Part shown: positions 18,280-27,520 of the stretch, in pieces | Layout: each line of letters starts with the position of its first letter | How positions within the stretch are numbered: position 1 is the stretch's first letter | The notes under the pieces: model-generated | Told to the model about the DNA's origin: nothing | Seen by the model: only the letters and a program-made list of their open reading frames with translations | Database searches by the model: none | Source of the DNA: Inhella inkyongensis | GTDB taxonomy: Bacteria > Pseudomonadota > Gammaproteobacteria > Burkholderiales > Burkholderiaceae_C | DNA length: 64,000 bases | Direction of reading: 5' to 3' | Assembly: GCF_005952805.1 (NCBI RefSeq) | Contig: NZ_CP040709.1 | Coordinates: 2,232,001-2,296,000, forward strand | Made by a program: the position numbers and the translations under genes

Positions 18280-19113
18280 TTATGTGCCAAACTTCCGAAT
18301 ACGTTGTTTGAGTTCTTGACTGACCTTGTCGACCACTGTTGGAGCATTGCTGGGGTGAAAGCCCATCACCTTGACTACTGCTAGGCCTATGTCTCCGAGG
18401 TCAACTGAAAACCACATCGTGCAAGACGATTGACCTTGATCGACTTTCGTATTGAAAGTTGCCGTATACAAGTAGTCACCGGCTAGGCTAGATCCCGCAG
18501 GGGCTATGCAGCCCAGATGGATCGGTTGTCCAGTTCGAACATCTACAGTGTCATTTATTGACCATGCGGGCGAAGATGTCGTATTGCGGGATGGATTGGC
18601 TTTATTGAAGGCTTCAATCTCAGCAGCCGTTGCGGTCCACTTGGTCAGAGGCACGCCAGTGAAAGTTTGGGGCCGACCAATCACGCTCAAATCCGTACTC
18701 GCAGGAACAGACTGCCTATCGACGATACCCAAAACAACGACGAGAAACCCGTCAATAGGCTCTAAATCGTCGATCTTTTTTTTAGCGGATAAATCGTATT
18801 CATTTAACCACCCACCGTTGCGCACAAGAAACCGGTTAAAACCGAAACCGTTGGTCCGACAGGCCCTTGAACTCAAGCCACTAGCGGCCGGCTCGGCAAC
18901 AATGAAGCCAACTCCATACCTGAACGGGTATTGATCATGTTCGCTGGAGGAGGCAAACGAGCTACACCTAGGCGGGATAACTTCATTTGGCAATTGCCTT
19001 GAAGCTCCTGCAATCTGCGCATGCTGGTCGTTTCGCGAATTTTGACCCGCGTTGCGGTCACACCCCGTCATCAATGCCAGTGATGCAGCTAGCACTCCGC
19101 CCAATATTATCAT
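18280..19113 (-). CDS. Orphan lipoprotein of unknown function
   Basis: I do not recognise this protein. From the ATG at 19113 (preceded by GGCGGA, 9 bp spacing) it has 277 residues and begins with a lipoprotein signal ending in the lipobox L-M-T-G-C, followed by Asp at +2. The frame continues to 19227 (TTG) or 19206 (ATG), so a longer N-terminus is possible. The mature part has several Cys residues and no repeats or membrane segments. Codon use is clearly less GC-biased than in any neighbour, which suggests recent transfer. It faces the secreted nuclease gene tail-to-tail and stands alone. Confidence 0.6.
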   Translation of the reverse strand: MIILGGVLAASLALMTGCDRNAGQNSRNDQHAQIAGASRQLPNEVIPPRCSSFASSSEHDQYPFRYGVGFIVAEPAASGLSSRACRTNGFGFNRFLVRNGGWLNEYDLSAKKKIDDLEPIDGFLVVVLGIVDRQSVPASTDLSVIGRPQTFTGVPLTKWTATAAEIEAFNKANPSRNTTSSPAWSINDTVDVRTGQPIHLGCIAPAGSSLAGDYLYTATFNTKVDQGQSSCTMWFSVDLGDIGLAVVKVMGFHPSNAPTVVDKVSQELKQRIRKFGT

Positions 19114-19227
19114 TGGATTGGATCCGCCACCTACCCGAGCCCGAGTTATGTCGCGACTGGTGCTCGGTCGGCTTGGACCGAACTCATGTTTGGCGGGGGG
19201 TTTCATCCCAGTAAGTTGAATTTTCAA

Positions 19228-19782
19228 AAATGCTCAGAGGCTTCGGTTCGACTTGTGCCAAGTGCAACTCATTCCGCGCGAAGTCGCGCCAATCGCACCG
19301 GAGACTGGCGCAAGTCCTTAGTTTTTTTGGCAATTTTGCCGACACCAAGGCGAGCAACGCCCAGTTCGGTCTGAGTCGACGTATGTGTCAATGCGATTGC
19401 AGCTCGAAGCGAAAAAGGAATCCCGCCGTGCAAGGCTAACAGTTGAGTCCGCTCCGATCGGACAAAGCCGCTTTCTCCGCCATGCGCAGCTTTCGCCAGC
19501 AGCCTCGCTGGAGGGTACCGAGTTACCAGCATCCGCCGGTCGGTTGAAGTCCGCACAACGTTCGCGCATGCAGTCGTCGGTGCAACAACAACTGACTGGC
19601 GCCCGACTTGCGCACTTCAGTCGCAAAGCACTTGGCTAAGCAGCGGATGGCCCAGCCGAGCAGAGCGTGCGGATGACAGCAGTGGGGCGATTCCTGCCGC
19701 CGGTCAGACTTGACTGGACTGGCAACTCGCAGCGTGATCATGCCGAGAGGGCTAGAGCTGTTGCGGATTGATCTGCTCATTT
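19228..19782. other. Gene-free stretch with mixed composition
   Basis: About 555 bp (670 bp if the lipoprotein starts at 19113) without a convincing gene. Short frames on both strands (60-100 codons) have no family features, and several overlap each other. The half near 19440-19760 rises back toward GC-rich and has the look of decayed non-coding repeat DNA. I see no transposase remnant, tRNA, integrase or clear terminal repeats. Confidence 0.4.
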
Positions 19783-21087
19783 CTACCCACGCCGGATCGG
19801 CGCCCCCGCCGGCCCCGCCGCATCGGTGGCCCGACGATTGGGCGTGCCCAGCAGCTCAGCCACTGTCATGCGCTGCCAGCCGCTGGCCTCCCACAACCCG
19901 GCGGTGAGCGCCGAGCGCGGCACCAGGCAGCGCTGCAAGAGCGGCGCGGCTAAGGTTTCGAAGGGGTTGCGCAGCAACACCAGGCGCTGGGCGCCGTCTT
20001 CCTCCAAGCGGCCCAGCCAGTCCAACTGCTGCAGGCCTTCGATCACGGGTTCGAGCTGGAGGGGCTCGACGCGCAGGGTCTGGGCCAGGGCGAGTTTGCT
20101 GGCGCCGGCCGCGCCGCGCTGTTGGCGCAGCCACAGCTCGCGCACCACTTGCAGGCTCAGCTCCAGCTCCAGCGCGGGGCTGGGGGGGCGTTGCAGCAGG
20201 CCCTGGGTCAGGCCCGGTGCGTTGGCGGCGATCAGCGCGCCCAGGAGCACGATGACCCAGCCCAGGTACATCCACACCAGCAGGATGGGCAGGGTGGCAA
20301 AGGCGCCGTAGAGCGTGGTGTAAGTGGGCACCTGGCGCAGATACCAAGCCAAGCCCCATTTGGCCAGGCCAAAGGCCAGGGACACGAACAGCGCGCCCAG
20401 CAGCGCGTGGCGCCAACGCACATGGGTGTTGGGCACGAAGTGGAAGAGACCCGCCACGGCGGCGGTGAGCACGCCGAATTGGATCAGGTCAAGCAAGGTC
20501 TCGAAACCGCCCGGCAGCTGAGTCACCAGGCCTTTGCTGGCCGAGATGGCCGCGCCCGTGAGGGTCAGGCTGGCGCCCAGGGCCAGCGGGCCCAGGGTCA
20601 GTGCAGCCCAATAAACCAGCACGCGCTGGGTCATGGGCCGGGGCCGGCGCACGCGCCAGATGGCGTTGAGCGTGCGGTCGATGGTGAGCATCAGCGCAAT
20701 GGCGGTGAGGCCCAGAAAGCCCGCGCCCACCACGCCCAGGCCCTTGGCCTTGCCGGCGAACTGGGTCAGGGTCTTGAGCACCGGGCGGGCGATGTTGTCC
20801 GGCACCAGATTGGCCAGAAAGTACTGCTCCAGGGCCTTCTGGAAGTTGGCAAACATCGGAAAGGCCGTGAACAGCGCCAGCATCAGCACCAAGAGCGGCA
20901 CCAGCGAGATCAGCGTCGTGAAGGTCAGACTGCCCGCCGTGACGCCAAGGCGCAGCTCGTTGAAGCGCGCCCGCAATCCGGCGCCGGCCAGTGCCCAGGG
21001 CCAGCGGCGCAGATCGCGCCAGCTGGAAAGCAGGCTGCGCAGGCCCGCATGGCGGCGCAGGGTGGCAAAAGAGGGCTGGAACAACAT
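19783..21087 (-). CDS. YihY/BrkB-family inner membrane protein
   Basis: A 434-residue multi-pass membrane protein from the ATG at 21087; an ATG at 21114 would add nine residues. The YihY_BrkB domain (about residues 30-300) shows the blocks GVTAGSLTFTTLISLVPLLVLMLALF, recognisable in part by SLTFTTLISLVPL, then TIDRTLNAIWRV and the later ILLVWMYLGWVIVLLGA. A cytoplasmic C-terminal part (about 310-420) resembles a winged helix. Members were once called ribonuclease BN but are not that enzyme. The transported or interacting partner is unknown. It diverges from the DUF2069 gene. Confidence 0.88.
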   Translation of the reverse strand: MLFQPSFATLRRHAGLRSLLSSWRDLRRWPWALAGAGLRARFNELRLGVTAGSLTFTTLISLVPLLVLMLALFTAFPMFANFQKALEQYFLANLVPDNIARPVLKTLTQFAGKAKGLGVVGAGFLGLTAIALMLTIDRTLNAIWRVRRPRPMTQRVLVYWAALTLGPLALGASLTLTGAAISASKGLVTQLPGGFETLLDLIQFGVLTAAVAGLFHFVPNTHVRWRHALLGALFVSLAFGLAKWGLAWYLRQVPTYTTLYGAFATLPILLVWMYLGWVIVLLGALIAANAPGLTQGLLQRPPSPALELELSLQVVRELWLRQQRGAAGASKLALAQTLRVEPLQLEPVIEGLQQLDWLGRLEEDGAQRLVLLRNPFETLAAPLLQRCLVPRSALTAGLWEASGWQRMTVAELLGTPNRRATDAAGPAGAPIRRG

Positions 21088-21152
21088 GTCGGGCGCGAGT
21101 GTATGAGTGGGCATTCGGGCGAGCTCTTGTGTCGCCTCCCTACACTGCCGGG

Positions 21153-21539
21153 ATGTCTGAATCGATTCGTGTCCTTCCCAGCACCCAAGAGCGCGCCAGC
21201 CGTCTGGCCGCTTTCACCCTCTGCCTGCTGCTGATCGCCCTGTGCCTGGCCTGGGAGCTGCTCTTGCAGCCCACCGGCCAGGGCTGGCTGGCGCTGAAGG
21301 CCCTGCCCCTGCTGCCGGCGCTGCCGGGCCTGTGGCGCTACCGGATGTACACCTACCGCTGGGTGTCGCTGCTGGTCTGGGTCTATGCCACCGAGGGCCT
21401 GGTGCGCGGCCCCAGCGGCCGCGGCCTGGAGGCGATCCTCGGCTGGGCCGAAGTGGGTCTGGCCGTGGCCCTGTTCACCGCCTGCACGCTGCAGATCCGC
21501 CAACGGCTGGCCGCTGCGAAGCGAGCCCAAGCGAGCTGA
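21153..21539 (+). CDS. DUF2069 small membrane protein
   Basis: A 128-residue protein with about four hydrophobic segments and the DUF2069 signatures RMYTYRWVSLLVWVYATEG and an L-A-W-E-L-L helix near the start. Function is unknown across the family. The start at 21153 (MSESIRV) is preceded by CCGGG, a weak ribosome site. A longer frame to 20991 would run back through yihY and is discarded. The next gene begins 4 bp after its stop, so the two are probably co-transcribed. Confidence 0.83.
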   Translation: MSESIRVLPSTQERASRLAAFTLCLLLIALCLAWELLLQPTGQGWLALKALPLLPALPGLWRYRMYTYRWVSLLVWVYATEGLVRGPSGRGLEAILGWAEVGLAVALFTACTLQIRQRLAAAKRAQAS

Positions 21540-21543
21540 GCCC

Positions 21544-22971
21544 ATGCGGCCCGAGCTTGGCATCCTGCGCGCCGAGTTCGGCGCCGATCAGGTGCTGGAC
21601 GGCGAGGCCGCCCTGCCCTTCGAACGCGACTGGCGCGGCCGCGCAACCGGCGCCCAGGCGGGCCGCGCGATGGCCGTGCTGTGCCCGCGCAGCGTGGATG
21701 AGGTGCAGGCCATGGTGCGCGCCGCGGCCCGCCTGCATTTGGCCTTGGTGCCGCAGGGCGGCAACACCGGCCTGGTGCTGGGTGGCACGCCCGACGCCAG
21801 CGGCGCGGAGTTGGTGCTCAGCCTCAAGCGCCTGAACCGCATCCGGCGCATCGACCCCATCAATGCCACGCTGACGGCCGAGGCAGGCTGCGTGCTGCAG
21901 ACCCTGCAGCAGGCCTGCGCCGCCCAGCAACTGCTGCTGCCGCTGAGCCTGGCGGCCGAAGGCCAGTGCACGCTGGGTGGCAATCTGGCCACCAATGCCG
22001 GCGGCACCCAGGTGCTGCGCTGGGGCAATGCACGCGATCTATGCCTGGGCCTGGAGGTGGTGACTGCCGACGGGCTGCTTTGGAGCGACCTGGACGGCCT
22101 GCGCAAAGACCACCGGGGGCTGAACCTGCGCGACCTCTTCATCGGCAGCGAGGGCGTGCTGGGCCTCATCACGGCCGCCGTGATGAAGCTCGCGCCCCTG
22201 CCGCGCAGCCGGCTATCAGCCTGGCTGACCCTGCCCTCGCTGGAGGCTGCGCTGCAGCTGCTGCCGCAAGCCCGCGCCGCGCTGGGCGATGGTTTGAGCG
22301 GTTTCGAAGTGATGGGCCAGGCGGCTCAGCTGCTTCTGCCCGAGTTGCCCCTGCCCGCTGCGCCCTGGGCCCTGCTGGTGGAGGTTTCCAGCCACCGCGA
22401 CGAGGCGCAGACGCGGGCCGAACTGGAAGCCTGGCTGGCACCGGCGCTGGACGCGGGCCGGATGCTGGACGCCGTGGTGGCCCACACCGAGGCCCAGGCT
22501 CACGCCTTGTGGGCACTGCGCGAGTCCATTCCCGGCGCCCAGACCCGCGCCGGCGGCAATCTCAAGCACGACATCGCGTTGCCGCTGGACCGCATTGCGG
22601 CCTTTGTGGCGGACTGCGAGGCGCGCATTCAACGCGCCTTCCCGGGCGCCCGCCCCACGGTTTTCGGGCATCTGGGCGATGGCAATCTGCACTTCAATGT
22701 CGCCCCGCCCGTGGGCCAGAGCCTGGCGGAATTTCAGCCGCATGAGGCAGCACTGAACCGCCTGGTGTTCGACTGCGTGGCCGACTGGGGCGGCAGTTTC
22801 AGCGCCGAGCACGGCATCGGCCGGTTGCGCGCCGCCGAGCTGGCCGCGCGGGGTGACGCAGTGGGCTTGGACCTGATGGGCCGGATCAAGCAGGCACTCG
22901 ATCCGGCCAACCGGCTCAACCCAGGGCGGGTGCTGGCTTCAGGCTCTGACGGGAACCGCGCAGACGCTTGA
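21544..22971 (+). CDS. FAD-binding oxidase of the D-lactate/2-hydroxyglutarate dehydrogenase type
   Basis: A 475-residue VAO/PCMH flavoprotein. The FAD-binding loop is PQGGNTGLVLGG, followed by GGNLATNAGGTQVLRWG and GSEGVLGLIT. The C-terminal FAD-oxidase domain has TVFGHLGDGNLHFNV, ending in SAEHGIGRLRA and DPANRLNPG. This pattern matches the GlcD, Dld and D2HGDH group, which oxidise D-2-hydroxyacids. The exact substrate cannot be told. The ATG at 21544 fits the family N-terminus; the upstream open frame is a shadow of DUF2069. Its 3' end overlaps the convergent efflux pump gene by 56 bp. Confidence 0.87.
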   Translation: MRPELGILRAEFGADQVLDGEAALPFERDWRGRATGAQAGRAMAVLCPRSVDEVQAMVRAAARLHLALVPQGGNTGLVLGGTPDASGAELVLSLKRLNRIRRIDPINATLTAEAGCVLQTLQQACAAQQLLLPLSLAAEGQCTLGGNLATNAGGTQVLRWGNARDLCLGLEVVTADGLLWSDLDGLRKDHRGLNLRDLFIGSEGVLGLITAAVMKLAPLPRSRLSAWLTLPSLEAALQLLPQARAALGDGLSGFEVMGQAAQLLLPELPLPAAPWALLVEVSSHRDEAQTRAELEAWLAPALDAGRMLDAVVAHTEAQAHALWALRESIPGAQTRAGGNLKHDIALPLDRIAAFVADCEARIQRAFPGARPTVFGHLGDGNLHFNVAPPVGQSLAEFQPHEAALNRLVFDCVADWGGSFSAEHGIGRLRAAELAARGDAVGLDLMGRIKQALDPANRLNPGRVLASGSDGNRADA

Positions 22972-25900
22972 AGAGCGCCCACAGGCCCCACAGCAGCAGG
23001 ATGGGCAGGGCCAGCACGATGGAGAGCAGTCCGCCCAGGATCACCAGCAGGATCTCACCCCCGGTGAGGGCCACGGCCAGGCTGGCGCCGCGGCGCTCCC
23101 GGCGGCTCAGGAAGCGCGCCCAGAGCTGCCCCTTGTAGATCTCCAGCCCGTCATAGAAGCTGGGCACCATCAGCAAGGTCAGCACCGTGGCGGTGATGGT
23201 GCCGCCGATGATGGCCACGGCCATGGGGCGGTAGAACTCGCCGCCCTCACCCACCCCGATGGCCACCGGCAGCATGCCGGCAATCAGGGCAAAGGTCGTC
23301 ATCAGAATGGGGCGGAAGCGCTTGCGGCCCGCATGCATCAGGGCTTCCTCGCGGTCGACCCCGTTGGCCTCCTCCTGGCGCGTGGCATCCAGCAGCAGGA
23401 TGGCGTTCTTCGCCACCAGGCCCATCAGCATGATCACGCCAATCAGACTCATCAGGTTCAGCGTGCCCTTGGTGAGCAACAGGGCCAGCACCACGCCGAT
23501 GAGCGAAAGCGGCAGCGAGAACATCACGCCCAGCGGCGCGGTGAAGCTGTTGAACTGGATCACCAGCACCACATACATCAGCAAGATGCCCGAGAACAGC
23601 GCCGTGAGCATGGCGGTGAACACCACCTGCTGATCGCGCGCCGAGCCGGCCAACTCAATGCCGAAGCCGGGCGGGAAGTTGATGGCCTTGGCCAGCTTTT
23701 GCGCCTCGGCGGTCACCTCACCCGGCGAGCGCCCCTGCACATTGGCGCTCACCGTGATGGTGCGCTTGCCGTCGGCGTGCTGGATCTGGCTGGGGCCCTT
23801 GCCCATGGTGACGGAGGCGATCTGGTCCAGGGGCACCATGCGGTTGCTGCTGCCCACCGCGATGGGCAGACGCTCGATGTTGCTGGCGTCCACACGGTCG
23901 CTGGGGTGCAGGCGGATGGCGACGTCGCGGGCTTCGCCGGTGGGGTCCACCCAGTCGCCGGCCTCGACACCCGCAAAGGCCACACGCAGGGCCTGGGCGG
24001 CATCGCTGACCGAGATGCCCAGCTGATTGGCAAGGCCGCGATCCAGTTCGATCTGCAGCTCGTTCTGCGGGTCCTGCTCGGAGTAACCGACCTCGACCGC
24101 GCCCTTGATGCCGCGCATCTGGGTCACGAAGCCTTGGGTGATCTCCTGCAGCTTGCGCGAGTCGGTGCCGTAAAAGCGGATCTGCACCGGCTTGGCGATG
24201 TTGTTGGAGAGGTCATCCAGCACCACGTACTCCGCACCCACCAGGCGGCTGATGCGTTCGCGCAGGGCCTTGGCCAGTTCAGAGGCCGAGCGCTTGCGCT
24301 CGGTGCTCTTGCCAATGTCCACATAGATGCGGCCGCCCGAGGCGTTGGGATAGGCCGTGGTGGCCTTGGTCTCGGGCAAGGTGGCGGCCAGCGCGGCCGC
24401 AGCGTCCAGCTTGAGCTTGCTGTAGGCCAGGCTACTCGAGGCGGGGCTGCGCACGTCAACCACCAGGGTGCCGGAGTCGGACTGCGGCAAGAAGCTGGTG
24501 CCACCCCACTTGAACTGGGCGCCGCAGGACACCTGCAGGGTGGCCACGGCCATCAGCGCCATCAAAAGGCGGTGCTTGAGGGCCCAGGCAATCACATTGC
24601 CATAGCGATCGGCCTGGTGGTCAAACCACTCGTTGAAGCGCTGCAGCAAGAGGCTGATGCCCTTCTTGGGCGCGTGGTGGTAGCCGGGTGGGTCGCCCCA
24701 GTAGGCCGAGAGCATGGGGTCGAGCGTGAAGCTGATCAACAAGGACACCAGCACCGAGGCCACCACGGTGAGCGCGAAGGGTTTGAACCACTGGCCCGGC
24801 CCGCCACCCATGAAGGCCACCGGCACGAACACGGCCACGATGGCAAAGGTGGTGGCGGCCACGGCCAGGCCGATCTCCGCCGTGCCCTCGCGGGCCGCCG
24901 TCTTGCGGTCGCTGCCGCGCTCCATATGGCGCACGATGTTCTCGCGCACCACGATGGCGTCGTCAATGAGCACCCCGATGGCCAGCGACAGGCCCAAGAG
25001 GCTCATGAAATTGAGCGAGAAGCCCATGGCCCAGACGGCGATGAAGGCCGCCAGCACCGAGGTGGGCAGGGAGAGCGCGGTGATCAGCGTGGAGCGCCAG
25101 CTGTTCAGGAACACGTAGACCACGAACACCGTGAGCACCGCGCCGAACACCAAGGCATGGATCACGTTGTAGAGGCTGTTGTAGGCGTTCTCGCCGCCGT
25201 CCTCGGTGATTTCGATGGACGTGCCCTTGGGCAATTCCTTGACGATCTCGTCCACCACCTTGCGCACATCAGCCGCCACCGAGACGGTGGAGGCATCGCG
25301 CGAGCGGCTGACCGAGATGCCCACGGTGGGGCGGCCATTGCGCAGCGAATAGCTGCTCATTTCGGCAAAGCCGTCCTTGACCTCGGCCACTTGGCCCAGG
25401 CGCACCACATCGCTGCCCCGCCGCTTGACGATCATCTGCTCGAACTCGCTGGGCGACTCCAGGCGACCCAGCAGGCGGATGCTCTGGTCTTCCAGCGTGC
25501 CGCGCACCTTGCCCACGGGGGCGGTGGTGTTTTGGGCGCGCACCGCCTGCGTCACTTCGGTGACCGAGACGCCGTACTCGCGCAGCTTCTCGGCGCGCAG
25601 CAGCACCGAGAGTTCACGGCGCAGCGCGCCGTTCACATTGACCACCGCTACACCGGGCAGGCCACGGAATTTGTCGGCCAGCTTGTCCTCAGCCAGGCGG
25701 GAGATCTCCGCATGCGTCTGCGTGCTGCTGGACAGCGCCAGCTGCATGATGGGCCGCGCCCCTGGATCCACCCGGGTGATGATGGGCTCGCGGATCTCTA
25801 GCGGCAGCTTGAAGCGCACCCCTGCGATGGCATTACGCACCTCGTCGGCGGCCTCGATCATGTTTTTCGAGAAGCCGAAGAACAGCACGATGGTGGCGCT

Positions 25901-26161
25901 GCCTTCACGCGCGGTGGACTCGGTGCGGTCGATGCCCGGGATGCTCTGCATCGACTTTTCCAGCCGATTCAGCACCTCGCGCTCGACCGTATCCGGCGAG
26001 GCGCCCGGATAAGGCACGTTGACCACCAGCACCGGCGGCTCGACATCGGGCGTCTGGTTCACACGCAGCTTGGACAAGGCCAAGCCGCCCATGATCATGA
26101 GCACCAGGATCAGCACCACCGTGGCGACGGGCTTCTTGATGCTGAAGTTGGAAAGAAACAT
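22916..26161 (-). CDS. RND multidrug/solute efflux permease
   Basis: A 1081-residue inner-membrane proton antiporter of the AcrB/MexB fold. Twelve membrane segments and two large periplasmic loops are readable. The proton-relay Asp pair lies in IGVLIDDAIVVRENI (TM4) and the matching Lys in GLVAKNAILLLD (TM10). The N-terminus FSIKKPVATVVLILVL is that of the hydrophobe/amphiphile-efflux-like RND group often found with lipoprotein adaptors. It lies 19 bp after the adaptor gene. No TolC-type gene accompanies it, so it probably uses an outer-membrane channel encoded elsewhere. Substrate unknown. Confidence 0.93.
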   Translation of the reverse strand: MFLSNFSIKKPVATVVLILVLMIMGGLALSKLRVNQTPDVEPPVLVVNVPYPGASPDTVEREVLNRLEKSMQSIPGIDRTESTAREGSATIVLFFGFSKNMIEAADEVRNAIAGVRFKLPLEIREPIITRVDPGARPIMQLALSSSTQTHAEISRLAEDKLADKFRGLPGVAVVNVNGALRRELSVLLRAEKLREYGVSVTEVTQAVRAQNTTAPVGKVRGTLEDQSIRLLGRLESPSEFEQMIVKRRGSDVVRLGQVAEVKDGFAEMSSYSLRNGRPTVGISVSRSRDASTVSVAADVRKVVDEIVKELPKGTSIEITEDGGENAYNSLYNVIHALVFGAVLTVFVVYVFLNSWRSTLITALSLPTSVLAAFIAVWAMGFSLNFMSLLGLSLAIGVLIDDAIVVRENIVRHMERGSDRKTAAREGTAEIGLAVAATTFAIVAVFVPVAFMGGGPGQWFKPFALTVVASVLVSLLISFTLDPMLSAYWGDPPGYHHAPKKGISLLLQRFNEWFDHQADRYGNVIAWALKHRLLMALMAVATLQVSCGAQFKWGGTSFLPQSDSGTLVVDVRSPASSSLAYSKLKLDAAAALAATLPETKATTAYPNASGGRIYVDIGKSTERKRSASELAKALRERISRLVGAEYVVLDDLSNNIAKPVQIRFYGTDSRKLQEITQGFVTQMRGIKGAVEVGYSEQDPQNELQIELDRGLANQLGISVSDAAQALRVAFAGVEAGDWVDPTGEARDVAIRLHPSDRVDASNIERLPIAVGSSNRMVPLDQIASVTMGKGPSQIQHADGKRTITVSANVQGRSPGEVTAEAQKLAKAINFPPGFGIELAGSARDQQVVFTAMLTALFSGILLMYVVLVIQFNSFTAPLGVMFSLPLSLIGVVLALLLTKGTLNLMSLIGVIMLMGLVAKNAILLLDATRQEEANGVDREEALMHAGRKRFRPILMTTFALIAGMLPVAIGVGEGGEFYRPMAVAIIGGTITATVLTLLMVPSFYDGLEIYKGQLWARFLSRRERRGASLAVALTGGEILLVILGGLLSIVLALPILLLWGLWALFKRLRGSRQSLKPAPALG

Positions 26162-26180
26162 GGCGCGACTCCTGAACGGT

Positions 26181-27350
26181 TCAGCGTGCGCTGGCCACGG
26201 CCGATGCGGCGCCGGCGCCCGCGCCCACGCGCGTCACCTTTTGGCCTTCGGCCTGGGTGCTCGACGGTGCACGCAGCACCCAATCACCCGCCTTCAACCC
26301 GCCCAGCACCACCACCTGCCCGCGGCGGTCGTCGCGCGCGCCCAGTTGCACGGCCACCTTGCGCAGGGTGTCGCCCTCGATGCGCCAAACGCTGGTCGCA
26401 TCGCCCTGGCGCGTGACCGCGCCCTCAGGCAGCACCAGCGCGGCCTGGCTGGCGGAGTCCACCCGCCCTTCCGCGTACAGCCCCGCCACCTGCGGCGCCT
26501 TGGCGGCATCCGCAAACTGCGCCGCCACTTCGACCTGGCGGGTGGTGGCGTTGGCCGCTGCGTCGATGCGCGAGAGCTTGGCCGCGAATTCGCTGTCGCC
26601 AAAACCGTTCACCCGCAGGCTGACCGCTTGGCCCAGCTTCAGTTCACCCAGACGGTCGGCGCTGACCTGGCCTTCGAAACGCATCGAGCGCGGGTCAATG
26701 ACCTTGACGATCTCGCGCCCGATCTGCACGGTGTCGCCCACCGAGACCTTGCGCTCGCTGACCACGCCATCAAAGGGTGCGCGGACCTCAGTGCGCGTCA
26801 TCTGCTGGCGCGCGCTGACCACGCGGGCGCGCGCCGCCGCCACTTCGGACTGGGCGGCATTGCGGCGCAGCTCGGCATCTTCCAGAGCCTGCATCGAGGT
26901 CATCCCCTGCTGGTTCAGGGTCTTCTGACGCTGCAACACGCGCTCGGTTTGCTCGAGGCTTTGTGAGGCCGCACGCAGCGCTTCTTCGGCGCTGGTGAGG
27001 TTGTCGCGAATCGCCGTGCTGTCCAGGCGCACGATCACCTCGCCCTGGCGCACGGTTTCGCCGTTGTCCTTGGCCACCTGCAGCACCATGGCGGCCACCT
27101 CGGCGCGCAGATCGGCCCGGCGTGCAGCCTGCACCGAGCCCGTGAGCACGGGGCCACCCACCAGACCGCTGGTGCCCACCTGGGTCAGGTCCTCAGGGGC
27201 GATCAGCAGCGCAGGCTTGGCCGCCGACTTGCTGGCGTCGGCACCGGCCTCTTGCGGGCGCTGGCAGCCCACCAGCAGCGCAGGAAGGGTCAGGGCCAAG
27301 GCCAAGGCGATGGCCGACGGAGACGGAACGTTGACAGTGCGTGACAGCAT
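26181..27350 (-). CDS. RND efflux periplasmic adaptor (membrane fusion lipoprotein)
   Basis: A 389-residue protein that starts at the ATG at 27350 with a lipoprotein signal peptide and lipobox L-V-G-C. The HlyD-like order is visible: lipoyl half-motif (VAKDNGETVRQGEVIVRLD), an alpha-hairpin coiled coil (about residues 110-175), the second lipoyl half (TEVRAPFDGVVSERKVSVGDTV), then beta-barrel and membrane-proximal domains. It links the RND pump to an outer-membrane channel. The longer frame to 27437 adds residues with no signal character. It is the first gene of the operon. Confidence 0.9.
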   Translation of the reverse strand: MLSRTVNVPSPSAIALALALTLPALLVGCQRPQEAGADASKSAAKPALLIAPEDLTQVGTSGLVGGPVLTGSVQAARRADLRAEVAAMVLQVAKDNGETVRQGEVIVRLDSTAIRDNLTSAEEALRAASQSLEQTERVLQRQKTLNQQGMTSMQALEDAELRRNAAQSEVAAARARVVSARQQMTRTEVRAPFDGVVSERKVSVGDTVQIGREIVKVIDPRSMRFEGQVSADRLGELKLGQAVSLRVNGFGDSEFAAKLSRIDAAANATTRQVEVAAQFADAAKAPQVAGLYAEGRVDSASQAALVLPEGAVTRQGDATSVWRIEGDTLRKVAVQLGARDDRRGQVVVLGGLKAGDWVLRAPSSTQAEGQKVTRVGAGAGAASAVASAR

Positions 27351-27451
27351 GGAGGGTGGCGGTTGGAGTTGACGGCGCTCAAAGACCAGCAAAGCGGCGC
27401 AGCTTACAGGCCCGCGCGCCGGCCTGCCTGAGGTCACGGACCAAATGGCAG

Positions 27452-27466
27452 ATTGAGCGGCTCAAT
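27452..27466. promoter_or_regulatory. Perfect 15-bp palindrome upstream of the efflux operon
   Basis: ATTGAGC-G-GCTCAAT is an exact inverted repeat with a one-base centre, about 100 bp before the adaptor start in the gap between it and the DUF1178 gene. It could be an operator for an unlinked repressor. No regulator gene lies beside the pump. There is no T-run, so it is not a terminator. Confidence 0.35.
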
Positions 27467-27520
27467 GGGGATTGGCTGCGATGAATGGCGGCCGGATGGT
27501 GCCCGGCATCACCTCGGGCC

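Noticed and set aside
18506..18934. A 142-codon plus-strand frame opposite the orphan lipoprotein gene
   Set aside because: It lacks a signal or domain. The minus-strand frame is longer and has a clear lipobox.
19269..19780. Small minus-strand frames in the gene-free stretch
   Set aside because: They overlap one another, have no ribosome sites or family features and fit chance frames.
22333..25801. Long plus-strand frames opposite the RND permease gene
   Set aside because: They mirror the third-position GC bias of the real gene, and their products have repetitive His/Gln/Gly composition and no family motifs.
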